This document shows, in pieces, positions 15,217-23,857 of a DNA stretch of 33,270 nt. This DNA comes from Acetobacteraceae bacterium (GTDB lineage: Bacteria > Pseudomonadota > Alphaproteobacteria > Acetobacterales > Acetobacteraceae), in assembly GCA_020848935.1 (NCBI GenBank), contig JADLHF010000119.1:1-33270 (forward strand). The letters run 5' to 3'. The first letter of the stretch is position 1. Each line of letters starts with the position of its first letter. Under the pieces are notes generated by a model that saw only the letters and a program-made list of their open reading frames with translations, searched no databases and was not told the DNA's origin. The translations under genes were made by a program, and so were the position numbers.

Positions 15217-16170
15217 TCAGGCCAGCACCCAGCTCCGGAACAGCGCCAGGTCGATATTGCCGCCGCACAGCACCACGCCGACCCGCCGGCCAGCCTGGCG
15301 GTCGCGCTCCTGCAACAGCGCCGCCAGCGGCGCCGCCCCCGCGCCTTCGGCCAGGTTGTGGGTGTCGGTCCAATAGGCGCGGATGGCCGCGGCCACCTCG
15401 TCGTCATCCACCGTGACCACCCGCGCGGCGCCCTGGCGGATGATCGCCAGCGCCCCGCCATCCGGCTGGCGGGTGGCCATGCCGTCGGCCTTGGTATCGG
15501 CGCGGTTGGTCTCCACCACATGGCCGGCGGCGAAGGACAGGGCATAGGCCGGCGCCCCGGTGCTCTGCACGCCGACGATCTCGGTGGCCAGGCCCAGCAG
15601 GTCGCGGGTGCGGATGGCGCCGGCGATGCCGCTGCCCAGCCCGATCGGCACGTACAACGCATCCAGCGGCGGCGCCGCGCGAAACAGCTCGTAGGCCCAG
15701 GTGGCAACCCCCACCACCAGGTCGGCGTGGAAGCTGGGCGCGAAGCGCAGCCCGTCCCGTTCGGCCAGGGCTTGCGCATGCGCCCGCGCCTCGTCGAAAT
15801 CGCTGCCGTGCTCCACCAGGGTGGCGCCGAAGGCGCGCATGGCCGCGTTCTTCTCGGCGCTGTTGGCGTGCGGCACCACGATGGTCACCGCCACCCCGGC
15901 CCGCGCCCCGGCATAGGCCAGCGACTGGCCGTGATTGCCGCGGGTGGCCGAGACCACGCCACGCACCACGGCACCGCGAGCCCGCAGCCGGTCGAAATAG
16001 GTCAGCCCGCCGCGCACCTTGAAGGCGCCGGTCGGCGTGTGGTTCTCGTGCTTCACCCAGACCTCGCAGCCGGCCCGCGCAGCCAGCAGCGGCCAGGCAT
16101 AGGCGGCGGTGGGCGGGAAGGCGGCATGGACGAGGGCGGCGGCCTCGTCGAGTTCGGCCATCGAGAACAT
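15217..16170 (-). CDS. Threonine dehydratase-like PLP enzyme (fold type II)
   Basis: Protein of 317 residues resembling serine/threonine ammonia-lyases, which deaminate hydroxy-amino acids to 2-oxo acids with pyridoxal phosphate. The Schiff-base lysine is in [12 protein letters not shown] (about residue 48), followed by [15 protein letters not shown]. The phosphate-binding glycine loop, usually SGGGGL, here reads PIGLGSGI. There is no C-terminal ACT regulatory domain. The ATG at 16168-16170 has GGAG 7 bases upstream and gives [11 protein letters not shown]. The variant loop suggests a subgroup whose physiological substrate may not be threonine; hydroxyectoine-type dehydratases and serine racemases are alternatives. 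It follows the csp1 terminator. Confidence 0.82.
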   Translation of the reverse strand: MFSMAELDEAAALVHAAFPPTAAYAWPLLAARAGCEVWVKHENHTPTGAFKVRGGLTYFDRLRARGAVVRGVVSATRGNHGQSLAYAGARAGVAVTIVVPHANSAEKNAAMRAFGATLVEHGSDFDEARAHAQALAERDGLRFAPSFHADLVVGVATWAYELFRAAPPLDALYVPIGLGSGIAGAIRTRDLLGLATEIVGVQSTGAPAYALSFAAGHVVETNRADTKADGMATRQPDGGALAIIRQGAARVVTVDDDEVAAAIRAYWTDTHNLAEGAGAAPLAALLQERDRQAGRRVGVVLCGGNIDLALFRSWVLA

Positions 16171-16187
16171 CGCGTGCTCCAGAACTG

Positions 16188-16220
16188 AAAAGGGCCGCCG
16201 CGGCATACCGCGGCGGCCCT
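16188..16220 (-). terminator. Rho-independent terminator of csp copy 1
   Basis: On the minus strand a perfect 13-bp GC stem, arms 16191-16203 and 16208-16220 with a 4-nt loop, is followed by TTTT (complement of 16188-16191). It begins 20 bases after the csp1 stop codon. Confidence 0.85.
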
Positions 16221-16240
16221 GATCGGGGAAGGCGTGAGGT

Positions 16241-16444
16241 TCAGGCCAGCTTGAGGTTGGTGGCGGCGGCCTTGCCGCGCTCCATCACCACGTCATAGCT
16301 GACGTTCTGGCCGTCGTTCAGGCCCTTGAGGCCGGCGGCCTGCACGGCGGTGATGTGGACGAACACGTCCTTGCCACCATCCTGCGGCATGATGAAGCCG
16401 AAACCCTTGGTGGCGTTGAACCATTTGACGGTGCCGATGGCCAT
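16241..16444 (-). CDS. Cold-shock domain protein, copy 1
   Basis: CspA-family nucleic-acid-binding protein of 67 residues, a single five-stranded OB fold. RNP1 is KGFGFIMP (residues 13-20) and RNP2 is VFVHI (27-31). Such proteins melt RNA secondary structure at low temperature or in stationary phase. It differs from copy 2 by seven substitutions (60 of 67 identical). AGGAG lies 9 bases before the ATG at 16442-16444, and a 9-bp stem-loop sits just upstream of that site. The product ends in ATNLKLA like its neighbour. A strong intrinsic terminator follows. Confidence 0.96.
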   Translation of the reverse strand: MAIGTVKWFNATKGFGFIMPQDGGKDVFVHITAVQAAGLKGLNDGQNVSYDVVMERGKAAATNLKLA

Positions 16445-16463
16445 GGCGGTAGTCTCCTGCGAT

Positions 16464-16485
16464 CAGGCGCGCTCTGGCGCGCCTG
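16464..16485 (-). promoter_or_regulatory. Hairpin just upstream of csp1 ribosome-binding site
   Basis: caggcgcgc (16464-16472) and gcgcgcctg (16477-16485) form a perfect 9-bp stem with a 4-nt loop. In the mRNA it ends about 5 nt before the AGGAG of csp1, so it could affect ribosome access. Temperature dependence is inference from the known behaviour of cspA leaders. Confidence 0.5.
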
Positions 16486-16553
16486 GGAATGTTGCGGTGG
16501 TTGGGGGGTTGCGGGGCGCCCGGCTTGCGGCGGGCGATACGACGGCCGGCAAC

Positions 16554-16578
16554 GCCGAGTGCTGTCTCAGCACCCGGC
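16554..16578 (-). terminator. Possible terminator hairpin of csp copy 2
   Basis: An 11-bp stem with one G-U pair, arms 16554-16564 and 16568-16578 and a 3-nt loop, lies about 100 nt after the csp2 stop. There is no T-run on the minus strand, so a role as a terminator or as csp1 leader structure is uncertain. Confidence 0.3.
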
Positions 16579-16681
16579 GCGCCAAGCATTCACGCCAGCA
16601 TGGACCGATCCCCAGGACCGGTCCGGCATGGTCGCATGGATCAAGGGAACCGGCCGCGGGACGCGTGCTTGGGGCTGTGCT

Positions 16682-16885
16682 TCAGGCCAGCTTAAGATTG
16701 GTGGCCGCGGCCTTGCCGCGCTCCATCGCCACCTCGTAGCTGACCTTCTGTCCCTCATCGAGGCCACGCAGGCCGGCGGCCTGGACTGCGGTGATGTGGA
16801 CGAAGACATCCTTGCCGCCATCCTGCGGCATGATGAAACCGAAGCCTTTTGTGGTATTGAACCACTTGACAGTCCCGATAGCCAT
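16682..16885 (-). CDS. Cold-shock domain protein, copy 2
   Basis: Second CspA-like protein of 67 residues with the same RNP1 (KGFGFIMP) and RNP2 (VFVHI). Substitutions relative to copy 1 are A11T, K40R, N43D, D44E, N47K, D51E and V53A, mostly conservative and outside the RNA-binding face. The ATG at 16883-16885 lacks a close Shine-Dalgarno (GGAG is 12 bases away), unlike copy 1, so its translation may rely on leader structure. The two genes are 237 bp apart in the same orientation and probably arose by tandem duplication. An approximately 145-nt leader is predicted. Confidence 0.95.
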   Translation of the reverse strand: MAIGTVKWFNTTKGFGFIMPQDGGKDVFVHITAVQAAGLRGLDEGQKVSYEVAMERGKAAATNLKLA

Positions 16886-17036
16886 AGCTGCGTCAAACTC
16901 CGTGCGGGCACTGCGCGGGGGCGCGCAGCAAGGGTAGACAAACGTTCTTCCGGTGTTCCCGAAGCCATCCGGTTCGCCGGCACAGCAGGGAGCCTCCCTT
17001 GCTGAACAGGAACATCTTGAACCGGACATACCTCAG

Positions 17037-17065
17037 GGTATGCCAAAACACGATTGCGGCAGCAA
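17037..17065 (-). promoter_or_regulatory. Candidate promoter and long leader of csp copy 2
   Basis: The 359-bp stretch between csp2 and groEL holds no gene. On the minus strand TTGCTG (17060-17065) and CATACC (17037-17042) are 17 bp apart and would give a leader of about 145 nt, like cspA mRNAs. An imperfect dyad (ggacatacc/ggtatgcc, 17024-17044) overlaps the -10. The match is moderate only. Confidence 0.3.
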
Positions 17066-17146
17066 TTTGGCGCAGATATCCCTTGCGGAGTCAATCATTA
17101 CCGCACCGGAGAATTCACATACCGCAGCTGCGGCCGCGGGCCAACG

Positions 17147-17178
17147 AAAACCGGCCCCGGTGTTGCCACCGGGGCCGG
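17147..17178 (-). terminator. Rho-independent terminator of groES-groEL
   Basis: A perfect 12-bp stem (17151-17162 with 17167-17178, 4-nt loop) is followed on the minus strand by TTTT (17147-17150). A second perfect 12-bp inverted repeat (17211-17222 with 17225-17236) lies nearer the groEL stop and may protect the mRNA 3' end. Confidence 0.8.
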
Positions 17179-17244
17179 CTGGGTCGCCTGATATCGGGCA
17201 GCAGGCCTGCCGCCTGCCCGGCAAGCCGGGCAGGCGAACGGGGT

Positions 17245-18912
<1,668 letters not shown>

Positions 18913-18941
18913 TCAGATCAGTCGTGGGCGCGGGGCGCGGA

Positions 18942-19259
18942 TCAGGCCGCCTTGGACTTCTTGGCCGGCATGCCCTCGACGATGCCCATGATGTCGGACT
19001 CCTTCATGATCAACAGCTCTTCGCCGTCGATCTTGACCTCGGTGCCCGACCACTTGCCGAACAGCACGCGATCACCGGCCTTCACGTCGAGGGCGACGAT
19101 GGCGCCGGCCTCGTTGCGCGCGCCGGCTCCGGCGGCGATCACCTCGCCCTCCATCGGCTTTTCCTGGGCCGTGTCGGGGATGATGATGCCACCCTTGGTC
19201 TTCTCTTCGGCATTCAGACGCCGGACCACGACCCGGTCGTGCAGGGGACGGAACTTCAT
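18942..19259 (-). CDS. groES: Co-chaperonin GroES (10 kDa)
   Basis: Co-chaperonin of 105 residues forming the heptameric lid of GroEL. It starts [35 protein letters not shown], where KGGIIIPD is the mobile loop that contacts GroEL. The body ends [31 protein letters not shown], and a nine-residue extension (MPAKKSKAA) makes it slightly longer than the usual 95-97. AGGAG lies 9 bases upstream of the ATG at 19257-19259. An in-frame ATG at 19337 lies inside the operator and is rejected. First gene of groESL. Confidence 0.98.
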   Translation of the reverse strand: MKFRPLHDRVVVRRLNAEEKTKGGIIIPDTAQEKPMEGEVIAAGAGARNEAGAIVALDVKAGDRVLFGKWSGTEVKIDGEELLIMKESDIMGIVEGMPAKKSKAA

Positions 19260-19330
19260 GCGGATCGCTCCTGGATATGGATGGCCGCACCTGGCCCCGC
19301 CAAAGGCAGGGCAACTGGGCGGCCGGGTTG

Positions 19331-19357
19331 TTAGCACTCCCCACCGGGGAGTGCCAA
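19331..19357 (-). promoter_or_regulatory. CIRCE operator (HrcA-binding site)
   Basis: TTAGCACTC (19331-19339), 9-bp spacer, GAGTGCCAA (19349-19357). This is the CIRCE inverted repeat with one departure (consensus second arm GAGTGCTAA). HrcA repressor binding here would block groESL transcription until heat shock. It overlaps the expected transcription start. Confidence 0.93.
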
Positions 19358-19358
19358 G

Positions 19359-19387
19359 AACCTAGTTACCTGGCCGGATGGAGTCAA
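19359..19387 (-). promoter_or_regulatory. groESL promoter
   Basis: On the minus strand TTGACT (19382-19387) is 17 bp from TAGGTT (19359-19364), a good sigma-70-like spacing. A preceding C makes CTTGACT, also compatible with a heat-shock sigma -35. The start site would fall inside CIRCE. Confidence 0.6.
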
Positions 19388-19394
19388 GGGATCG

Positions 19395-19421
19395 GCAGCA
19401 ATCTTTGGTGCCGAGTGCTAA
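19395..19421 (-). promoter_or_regulatory. Second, degenerate CIRCE-like site
   Basis: GAGTGCTAA at 19413-19421 is an exact CIRCE half-site. On the minus strand it reads TTAGCACTC, and 9 bp further the second arm reads GATTGCTGC, matching GAGTGCTAA at 6 of 9 positions. It lies upstream of the groESL -35 and between groES and usg. Confidence 0.4.
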
Positions 19422-19598
19422 ACTGCTGTTCCCATGCAGTTTTTTCTTGCAGCGCCGGGCGGCGGTCATGGCATGCTGGCGTGGCCGTACAGCCCATGCG
19501 GCCAGACAGCAAGCCCCTGCGCGCCAAGCAGGCCAGGGCGGCAGCGGATCGGCCGACAGCGCGCGGCGATGATGGTGATATCACGGACGGAGACCGGA

Positions 19599-19871
19599 AT
19601 GAACGTGCAGACCCAGATGCAGCGCCAGCTCAAGGGCTATCGCCTGACCACCGCGGAGATCCTCTACCACCTGCCCGACCACCCCGCGGTGCTGCAAAGC
19701 TACACATGGCAGAACCTGGACATCGCCCCGGAATACCCCGAATTGCACCACTTCCTCGATTTCTGGATGCGCGAACTCGAAGGCAAGCTGCACTCGGTGC
19801 GCGTCGGCTCGGTGGACCTGGTCACGCCGGGCCGCTGGCAGCACGCCGACCACGTGTTCCGCCTGCACTGA
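19599..19871 (+). CDS. Usg family protein
   Basis: Small protein of 90 residues of the Usg family (COG5425), named from its link to tryptophan-operon neighbourhoods in some bacteria; its function is unknown. Typical sequence: LKGYRLTTAEILYHLPDHPAVLQSYTWQ, then LDIAPEYPELHHFLDFWMRELEGKLHSVRV. GGAG lies 7 bases before the ATG at 19599. A longer in-frame ORF from 19434 adds Gly/Pro/Cys-rich sequence unlike the family and is rejected. It is divergent from groES, and no trp gene is near. Repeat pair R5 follows its stop by about 30 bp. Confidence 0.85.
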   Translation: MNVQTQMQRQLKGYRLTTAEILYHLPDHPAVLQSYTWQNLDIAPEYPELHHFLDFWMRELEGKLHSVRVGSVDLVTPGRWQHADHVFRLH

Positions 19872-19900
19872 GGCGTTGGGACTGGGGCGGGCAGTAAGGC

Positions 19901-20015
19901 AAGGAAGGTCTTCTTTTTTGAAAAAAAGAAGCAAAAAACTTCATTAATAAGAAATTTATGCTTAATGAGTGAAAATTTTTTGGTTCTTTTTTTCAAAAAA
20001 GAATAATCCTTCCTT
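19901..20015. repeat. Paired AT-rich inverted repeat R5
   Basis: Left arm from 19901 (hairpin 19910-19931) and right arm about 19961-20015 (hairpin 19983-20004, one end mismatched). Both are of the subtype in which TGAA is closed directly by the A/T stem. The shortest pair, 115 bp, with an AT-rich interior. It lies between the convergent stops of usg and ygfZ, and its right end touches the ygfZ stop codon. Confidence 0.9.
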
Positions 20016-20831
20016 CTAAACCTTCCCCTGCATCCAAACGGGCGGCCGCGCCACGATGGCGTGTCCCCCGCAGGTCAAAGCGGCATCCATTGCATCCAGC
20101 CGCAGGGTCGCGAGCGCGATCGAGTCGCGGCCGGAGCGCAGGGTGCCGACCTCGGTGCCGTCGCGCAGCACCGGGGTGCCGGGGGCGGGCAGGGGGCCGG
20201 CGACATCGACCGGCACCAGCCGGCGCTTGATCAGGCCGCGGTATTTGGTGCGCGCGGTCAGTTCCTGGCCCATGTAGCAGCCCTTGGACCAGGAGACGCC
20301 GGCGAGTTCATCGAACCCGGCCTCCAGCAGCACGGTCTTTTCCGCCTCCAGGTCGCGCGAGCCGTCCGGCAGGCCGAGGCGCAGGCGATGGGCGTCCCAG
20401 TCGGCGGCATCGGTGGTGCCGGCCAGGATGTGCGGCGACAGCACCCGCCAGCCGGCCTCCGGCAGGCGCGGGTCCGGCGCGGCGATGGCCCCGGCCGGGA
20501 GCGCGGGGGGACCGCCCCAGGCGGCGTGGACGTGCCAGGTGTCCGACCGGTCGGCGAGCGTGACCTTCGAGCGCAGGCGGAAGCGGGTGAGCTTTTGCAC
20601 CACCATTGCCGCCTGGGCCCGTTCGACATCGAGCAGCAGGCGCTCGCCATCGGAGAGGATGAAGAAATCCGCCAGCCACTTGCCCTGCGGCGTCAACAGC
20701 GCCGCCCAAATGGCGATGCCGGGTGCGGCCGGTTCCACGTCGTTGGAGACCAGGCCCTGGAGGAAGGCCACCCGGTCCGGTCCCTCGACGGCGACCACGC
20801 CGCGGTCGGGCAGATGCGCGATGCTTGTCAT
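20016..20831 (-). CDS. ygfZ: YgfZ/GcvT-like folate-binding protein
   Basis: Protein of 271 residues related to the glycine-cleavage T-protein. YgfZ (IBA57 homologue) binds tetrahydrofolate and helps assemble or repair Fe-S clusters in enzymes such as MiaB. The N-terminal VVAVEGPDRVAFLQGLVSNDV and the signature WSKGCYMGQELTART, containing the conserved K-G-C-Y-x-G-Q cysteine motif, are clear. The ATG at 20829-20831 gives MTSIAHLPDRG; an in-frame ATG at 20855 would add eight residues and neither has a strong ribosome-binding site. It is divergent from dihydroorotase over 98 bp. Confidence 0.92.
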   Translation of the reverse strand: MTSIAHLPDRGVVAVEGPDRVAFLQGLVSNDVEPAAPGIAIWAALLTPQGKWLADFFILSDGERLLLDVERAQAAMVVQKLTRFRLRSKVTLADRSDTWHVHAAWGGPPALPAGAIAAPDPRLPEAGWRVLSPHILAGTTDAADWDAHRLRLGLPDGSRDLEAEKTVLLEAGFDELAGVSWSKGCYMGQELTARTKYRGLIKRRLVPVDVAGPLPAPGTPVLRDGTEVGTLRSGRDSIALATLRLDAMDAALTCGGHAIVARPPVWMQGKV

Positions 20832-20929
20832 GGCCTCGAAGTGGTTGTGCTTCATCGCGCCGGCAAGGGGCTTGCATCGCGCCCGGCTCTGGCCGAAACG
20901 CTCGGGGGCAACCCGCCGAGGAGGCCGCG

Positions 20930-22249
20930 ATGGCGCATTTCGACCTGGTGATCCGGCACGGCACCTGCGTGCTGCCCTGGGGCATGGAGCAGACCAGCGT
21001 CGGCGTGCGCATGGGCCGCATCGCGGCGCTCGGCGTGGCGGCGGACGCCACCGCCGAGGAAACCATCGACGCCACCGGCCTGCACGTGCTGCCCGGGCTG
21101 ATCGACCCGCATGTGCATCTGCGCGATCCCGGCGATGCCAGCGTGGAGAGCATTCCGACCGGGACGAAGGCCGCCGTGCTGGGCGGGCTGACGGCGGTGT
21201 TCGACATGCCGAACACCGCGCCGTCGATCACCAATGCGGAGAATCTTGCCTGGAAACAGGACTACGCCGAGGCGAATGCCTGGTGCGACATGGGGCTGTA
21301 TGTCGGCGGCACCAAGACCAATATCGCCGAGCTTGGCGCGCTGGAGACCGGGCGCGGGGTCTGCGCGATCAAGGTTTTCGCCGGCTCGTCGACCGGCGAC
21401 CTGATGGTGGAGGACGACGAGAACCTGGAGCGGGTGATGCGCGCCGGGCGCCGGCGGATTTCCTATCACAGCGAGGACGAGTACCGGCTGCAATCGCGCA
21501 AGCCGATGTTCAAGTCGGGCGATCCGTATTCCAGCCACATGGTTTGGCGCGACGAGGAAACCGCCTTCCTGGGCACCCGCCGGCTGATGGCGCTGGCCAG
21601 CCGCACCGGCCGGCAGGCGCATATCCTGCACGTCTCCACCGCCCAGGAGCTGGAGTACCTGAAGGATTTCCGCGACGTCGCCACGGTGGAGGTGCTGGTC
21701 AACCACCTGACCCAGTCGGCGCCGGACGTGTATGACCGCTTGAAGGGGTTCGGGGTGATGAACCCGCCGATCCGCGGGCCCGAGCACATGGCGGCGGCCT
21801 GGCGCGCGGTGCGCGACGGCACGGTCGATACCGTCGGCTCCGACCATGCGCCGCATCCGCGCGCGGCCAAGCTGAAGCCCTGGCCCGACTGCCCGGCCGG
21901 GCTGACCGGGGTGCAGACGCTGGTGCCGGTGATGCTGGACCATGTCAGCGCCGGGCGGCTCTCCCTGTCGCGGCTGGTGGACCTGATGTGCGCCGGGCCG
22001 GCGCGGGTCTATGGCGCGGTCGGCAAGGGGCGGCTGGCCGCCGGCTATGACGCCGACTTCACCCTGGTCGATATGGGCCGCCAGCGCACCATCGAGGAGT
22101 CCTGGATCGTCTCGCCCTGCGGCTGGACACCGTTCGCCGGGATGCAGGTGACCGGCTGGCCGGTGGCCACCATCATCCGCGGCCGGGCGGTGATGCGCGA
22201 GGACGAAGTGCTGGGTGCGCCGCAGGGGAGGTTGGTGCGGTTTCAGTAG
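20930..22249 (+). CDS. pyrC: Dihydroorotase (class I amidohydrolase)
   Basis: Metal-dependent cyclic amidohydrolase of 439 residues that closes carbamoyl-aspartate to dihydroorotate in pyrimidine synthesis. The metal-binding LPGLIDPHVHLRDPG (near residue 60), FDMPNTAPSI, the possible carbamylated lysine in CAIKVFAGSSTG, ILHVSTAQE and the metal-binding aspartate in VGSDHAPHP fit the family. GAGGAGG precedes the ATG at 20930 by 5 bases. Allantoinase and hydantoinase share this fold, but length and MPNT motif favour dihydroorotase. No other pyr gene is nearby. Repeat pair R6 follows the stop directly. Confidence 0.87.
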   Translation: MAHFDLVIRHGTCVLPWGMEQTSVGVRMGRIAALGVAADATAEETIDATGLHVLPGLIDPHVHLRDPGDASVESIPTGTKAAVLGGLTAVFDMPNTAPSITNAENLAWKQDYAEANAWCDMGLYVGGTKTNIAELGALETGRGVCAIKVFAGSSTGDLMVEDDENLERVMRAGRRRISYHSEDEYRLQSRKPMFKSGDPYSSHMVWRDEETAFLGTRRLMALASRTGRQAHILHVSTAQELEYLKDFRDVATVEVLVNHLTQSAPDVYDRLKGFGVMNPPIRGPEHMAAAWRAVRDGTVDTVGSDHAPHPRAAKLKPWPDCPAGLTGVQTLVPVMLDHVSAGRLSLSRLVDLMCAGPARVYGAVGKGRLAAGYDADFTLVDMGRQRTIEESWIVSPCGWTPFAGMQVTGWPVATIIRGRAVMREDEVLGAPQGRLVRFQ

Positions 22250-22378
22250 AAGGAAGAATCTTCTTTTTCTGAAGAAAAATAAGCAAAAAGACTTTTTCCA
22301 TTTAGCCGTGCCGCTTTTGAGTATGAAAATGGATAGAAAGTTTTTTGGTTCTTTTTTCAAAAAAGAACATCCTTCCTT
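22250..22378. repeat. Paired AT-rich inverted repeat R6
   Basis: Left arm about 22250-22304 (hairpin 22260-22283, loop TGAA closed by C-G, one stem change) and right arm about 22326-22378 (hairpin 22348-22368, GTTC/GAAC ends). The two arms again belong to different subtypes. The inner complementarity runs on through ttccattt/aaatgga. It starts at the first base after the dihydroorotase stop. Confidence 0.9.
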
Positions 22379-22461
22379 CATCTTCTTCGCCCATCCACCC
22401 CCCCCTGCAGGAGCAGCATCGAGAACCAAGGCCCGCATCGAAGACATTCCCGAGCCCACGC

Positions 22462-22584
22462 GCTGGGTCGGCCGGGCGGCTGCTGGTGGCGCGGCGCGCG
22501 GCGGCGCTGGCGGGCGAGGATGGCGGCTTCAAGGTGGCGGGGGGCCGCTTCCTGGTGCCGGTGCCCTGGCTGCCGCCTGGCTGA
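22462..22584 (+). pseudogene. Possible orphan C-terminal gene fragment
   Basis: A plus-strand frame ending in TGA at 22582 reads GRLLVARRAAALAGEDGG then FKVAGGRFLVPVPWLPPG, with almost every third position G or C, like real coding in this genome. Upstream the frame loses codon bias and runs into repeat R6. It overlaps the 3' end of the last TPR gene by 56 bp on the opposite strand. It may be the remnant of a gene cut by the repeat, or chance GC-rich sequence. The product is not recognised. Confidence 0.25.
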
Positions 22585-23857
22585 GGGCGGCGGCGACATC
22601 GCGGATCACGGGCGCCCAATCGCCGGGCGCCGCCTGCCGGAACTGGCGCAGCGTGGGGTACCACGGGCTGTCGTCGCGGTCGCGCAGCCAGCGCCAGCAG
22701 GAATTGAAGCGGTTGAGCAGCCAGACCGGCCGGCCGAGCGCGCCGGCGAGGTGGGCCGGGCCGGTATCGACGGTGATCACCAGGTCGAGCGCCGCCATCA
22801 GGGCGGCGGTGTCGGCGAAATCGCCGAGTTCATCGGTCCAGTCGTGCAGAACCATTTCTACAGGAGCGGGGCCTGCGGGCTGAGCGGCCGCCTGGGCGGC
22901 GGCGGCGCCTTTCTGCAATGACACGAAGCTGGTCCCCGGCACGGCGGCGAGCGGCGCCAGCGCGGCCAGGGTCATCGAGCGCTGGCGGTCGATCACGCGC
23001 CAATCGGCCTGCTGCTGGTTCGGTGCCCCGGCCCAGACCAGGCCGACGCGCAGCCCCGGCAGGCCGGCCAGGCGGCGGCGCCAATGGGCCGTCGCGCCGG
23101 GATCGGCGGCGAGATAGGGAGTTTGGCCGGGGATCGTCGCCAGCGTGGTGCCGAACGCCCAGGGCAGGTTGAACAGCGGCACGGCGGCGTCACAGCCGGG
23201 CGGGTCGTCGTCGGCCGGGACCACCGGCGCCTCGCCCGCGATGGCGCGCACCAGCCTTACCAGCCCCGGCTGCACCGCCAGCACCGCCCGCGCCCCGGCG
23301 GCGCGCACCAGCGGCAGGTAGCGCAGGCACTGGATGGTGTCGCCATGGCCCTGTTCGGAATACAGCAGCACGGTGCGGCCGCGCCATGCGGCGGGGTCCG
23401 GGCGACGGTGCGGCTCGCGCGGGCGGCGCCGGGCCGTCTGCGGGTCGATCAGCTGCCAGCGCCAGGCGTATTCCGCCCAGCCTTCCGCCAGCGCGCCGGT
23501 GGCCAACAGGTGGTGGGCCAGCAGGAAATGCCCGCGCGGGTCGCCGGGATGCCGCGCCACCCGCCGCCGCAGTGTCGCAATCGCCTCCCCGGCACGGCCC
23601 AGCAGCAACAGGCCCTGGGCGTGCCAGTCGTGCAGTTCCGGCCGGGCCGGCAGGCGCACGCCCAGCGCATCCATCAGTGCGACGCCCTCCTCCCAGGCGC
23701 CGGTCTGCAACAGCGCGGCGGCCAGGGCGGCGGCCACCTCGGCGTTGCCGGGGTGCTGCGCCGCCACCACGCGGAACCGGGCGATCGCCTCGGCCTGCGC
23801 GCCCTCGCCCCACAGCCGGGCGCACAGCGCCATCTGTGCCGCCAGCGCCCCGCTCAT
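22529..23857 (-). CDS. TPR-glycosyltransferase-like protein A (array gene 6)
   Basis: Protein of 442 residues. Residues about 1-125 form TPR-like helical repeats (AEAIARFRVVAAQHPGNAEV, GAWEEGVALMDALG, GRAGEAIATLRRRVARHPGDP), then EGWAEYAWRWQL links to a GT9/GT41-like domain from about residue 163. That domain has LLYSEQGHGDTIQCLRY, LPWAFGTTL, VGLVWAGAP, DRQRSMTLAALAPL, SLQKG, and VDTGPAHLAGALGRPVW, the last matching the heptosyltransferase DTGxxH motif, and ends DDSPWYPTLRQFRQ. No signal peptide or membrane helix is seen, so it is probably cytoplasmic. It is the last gene of the six-gene array; ATGA overlap with the gene before it. Acceptor and donor are unknown. The tail is Pro/Ala rich. Confidence 0.85.
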   Translation of the reverse strand: MSGALAAQMALCARLWGEGAQAEAIARFRVVAAQHPGNAEVAAALAAALLQTGAWEEGVALMDALGVRLPARPELHDWHAQGLLLLGRAGEAIATLRRRVARHPGDPRGHFLLAHHLLATGALAEGWAEYAWRWQLIDPQTARRRPREPHRRPDPAAWRGRTVLLYSEQGHGDTIQCLRYLPLVRAAGARAVLAVQPGLVRLVRAIAGEAPVVPADDDPPGCDAAVPLFNLPWAFGTTLATIPGQTPYLAADPGATAHWRRRLAGLPGLRVGLVWAGAPNQQQADWRVIDRQRSMTLAALAPLAAVPGTSFVSLQKGAAAAQAAAQPAGPAPVEMVLHDWTDELGDFADTAALMAALDLVITVDTGPAHLAGALGRPVWLLNRFNSCWRWLRDRDDSPWYPTLRQFRQAAPGDWAPVIRDVAAALSQAAARAPAPGSGPPPP

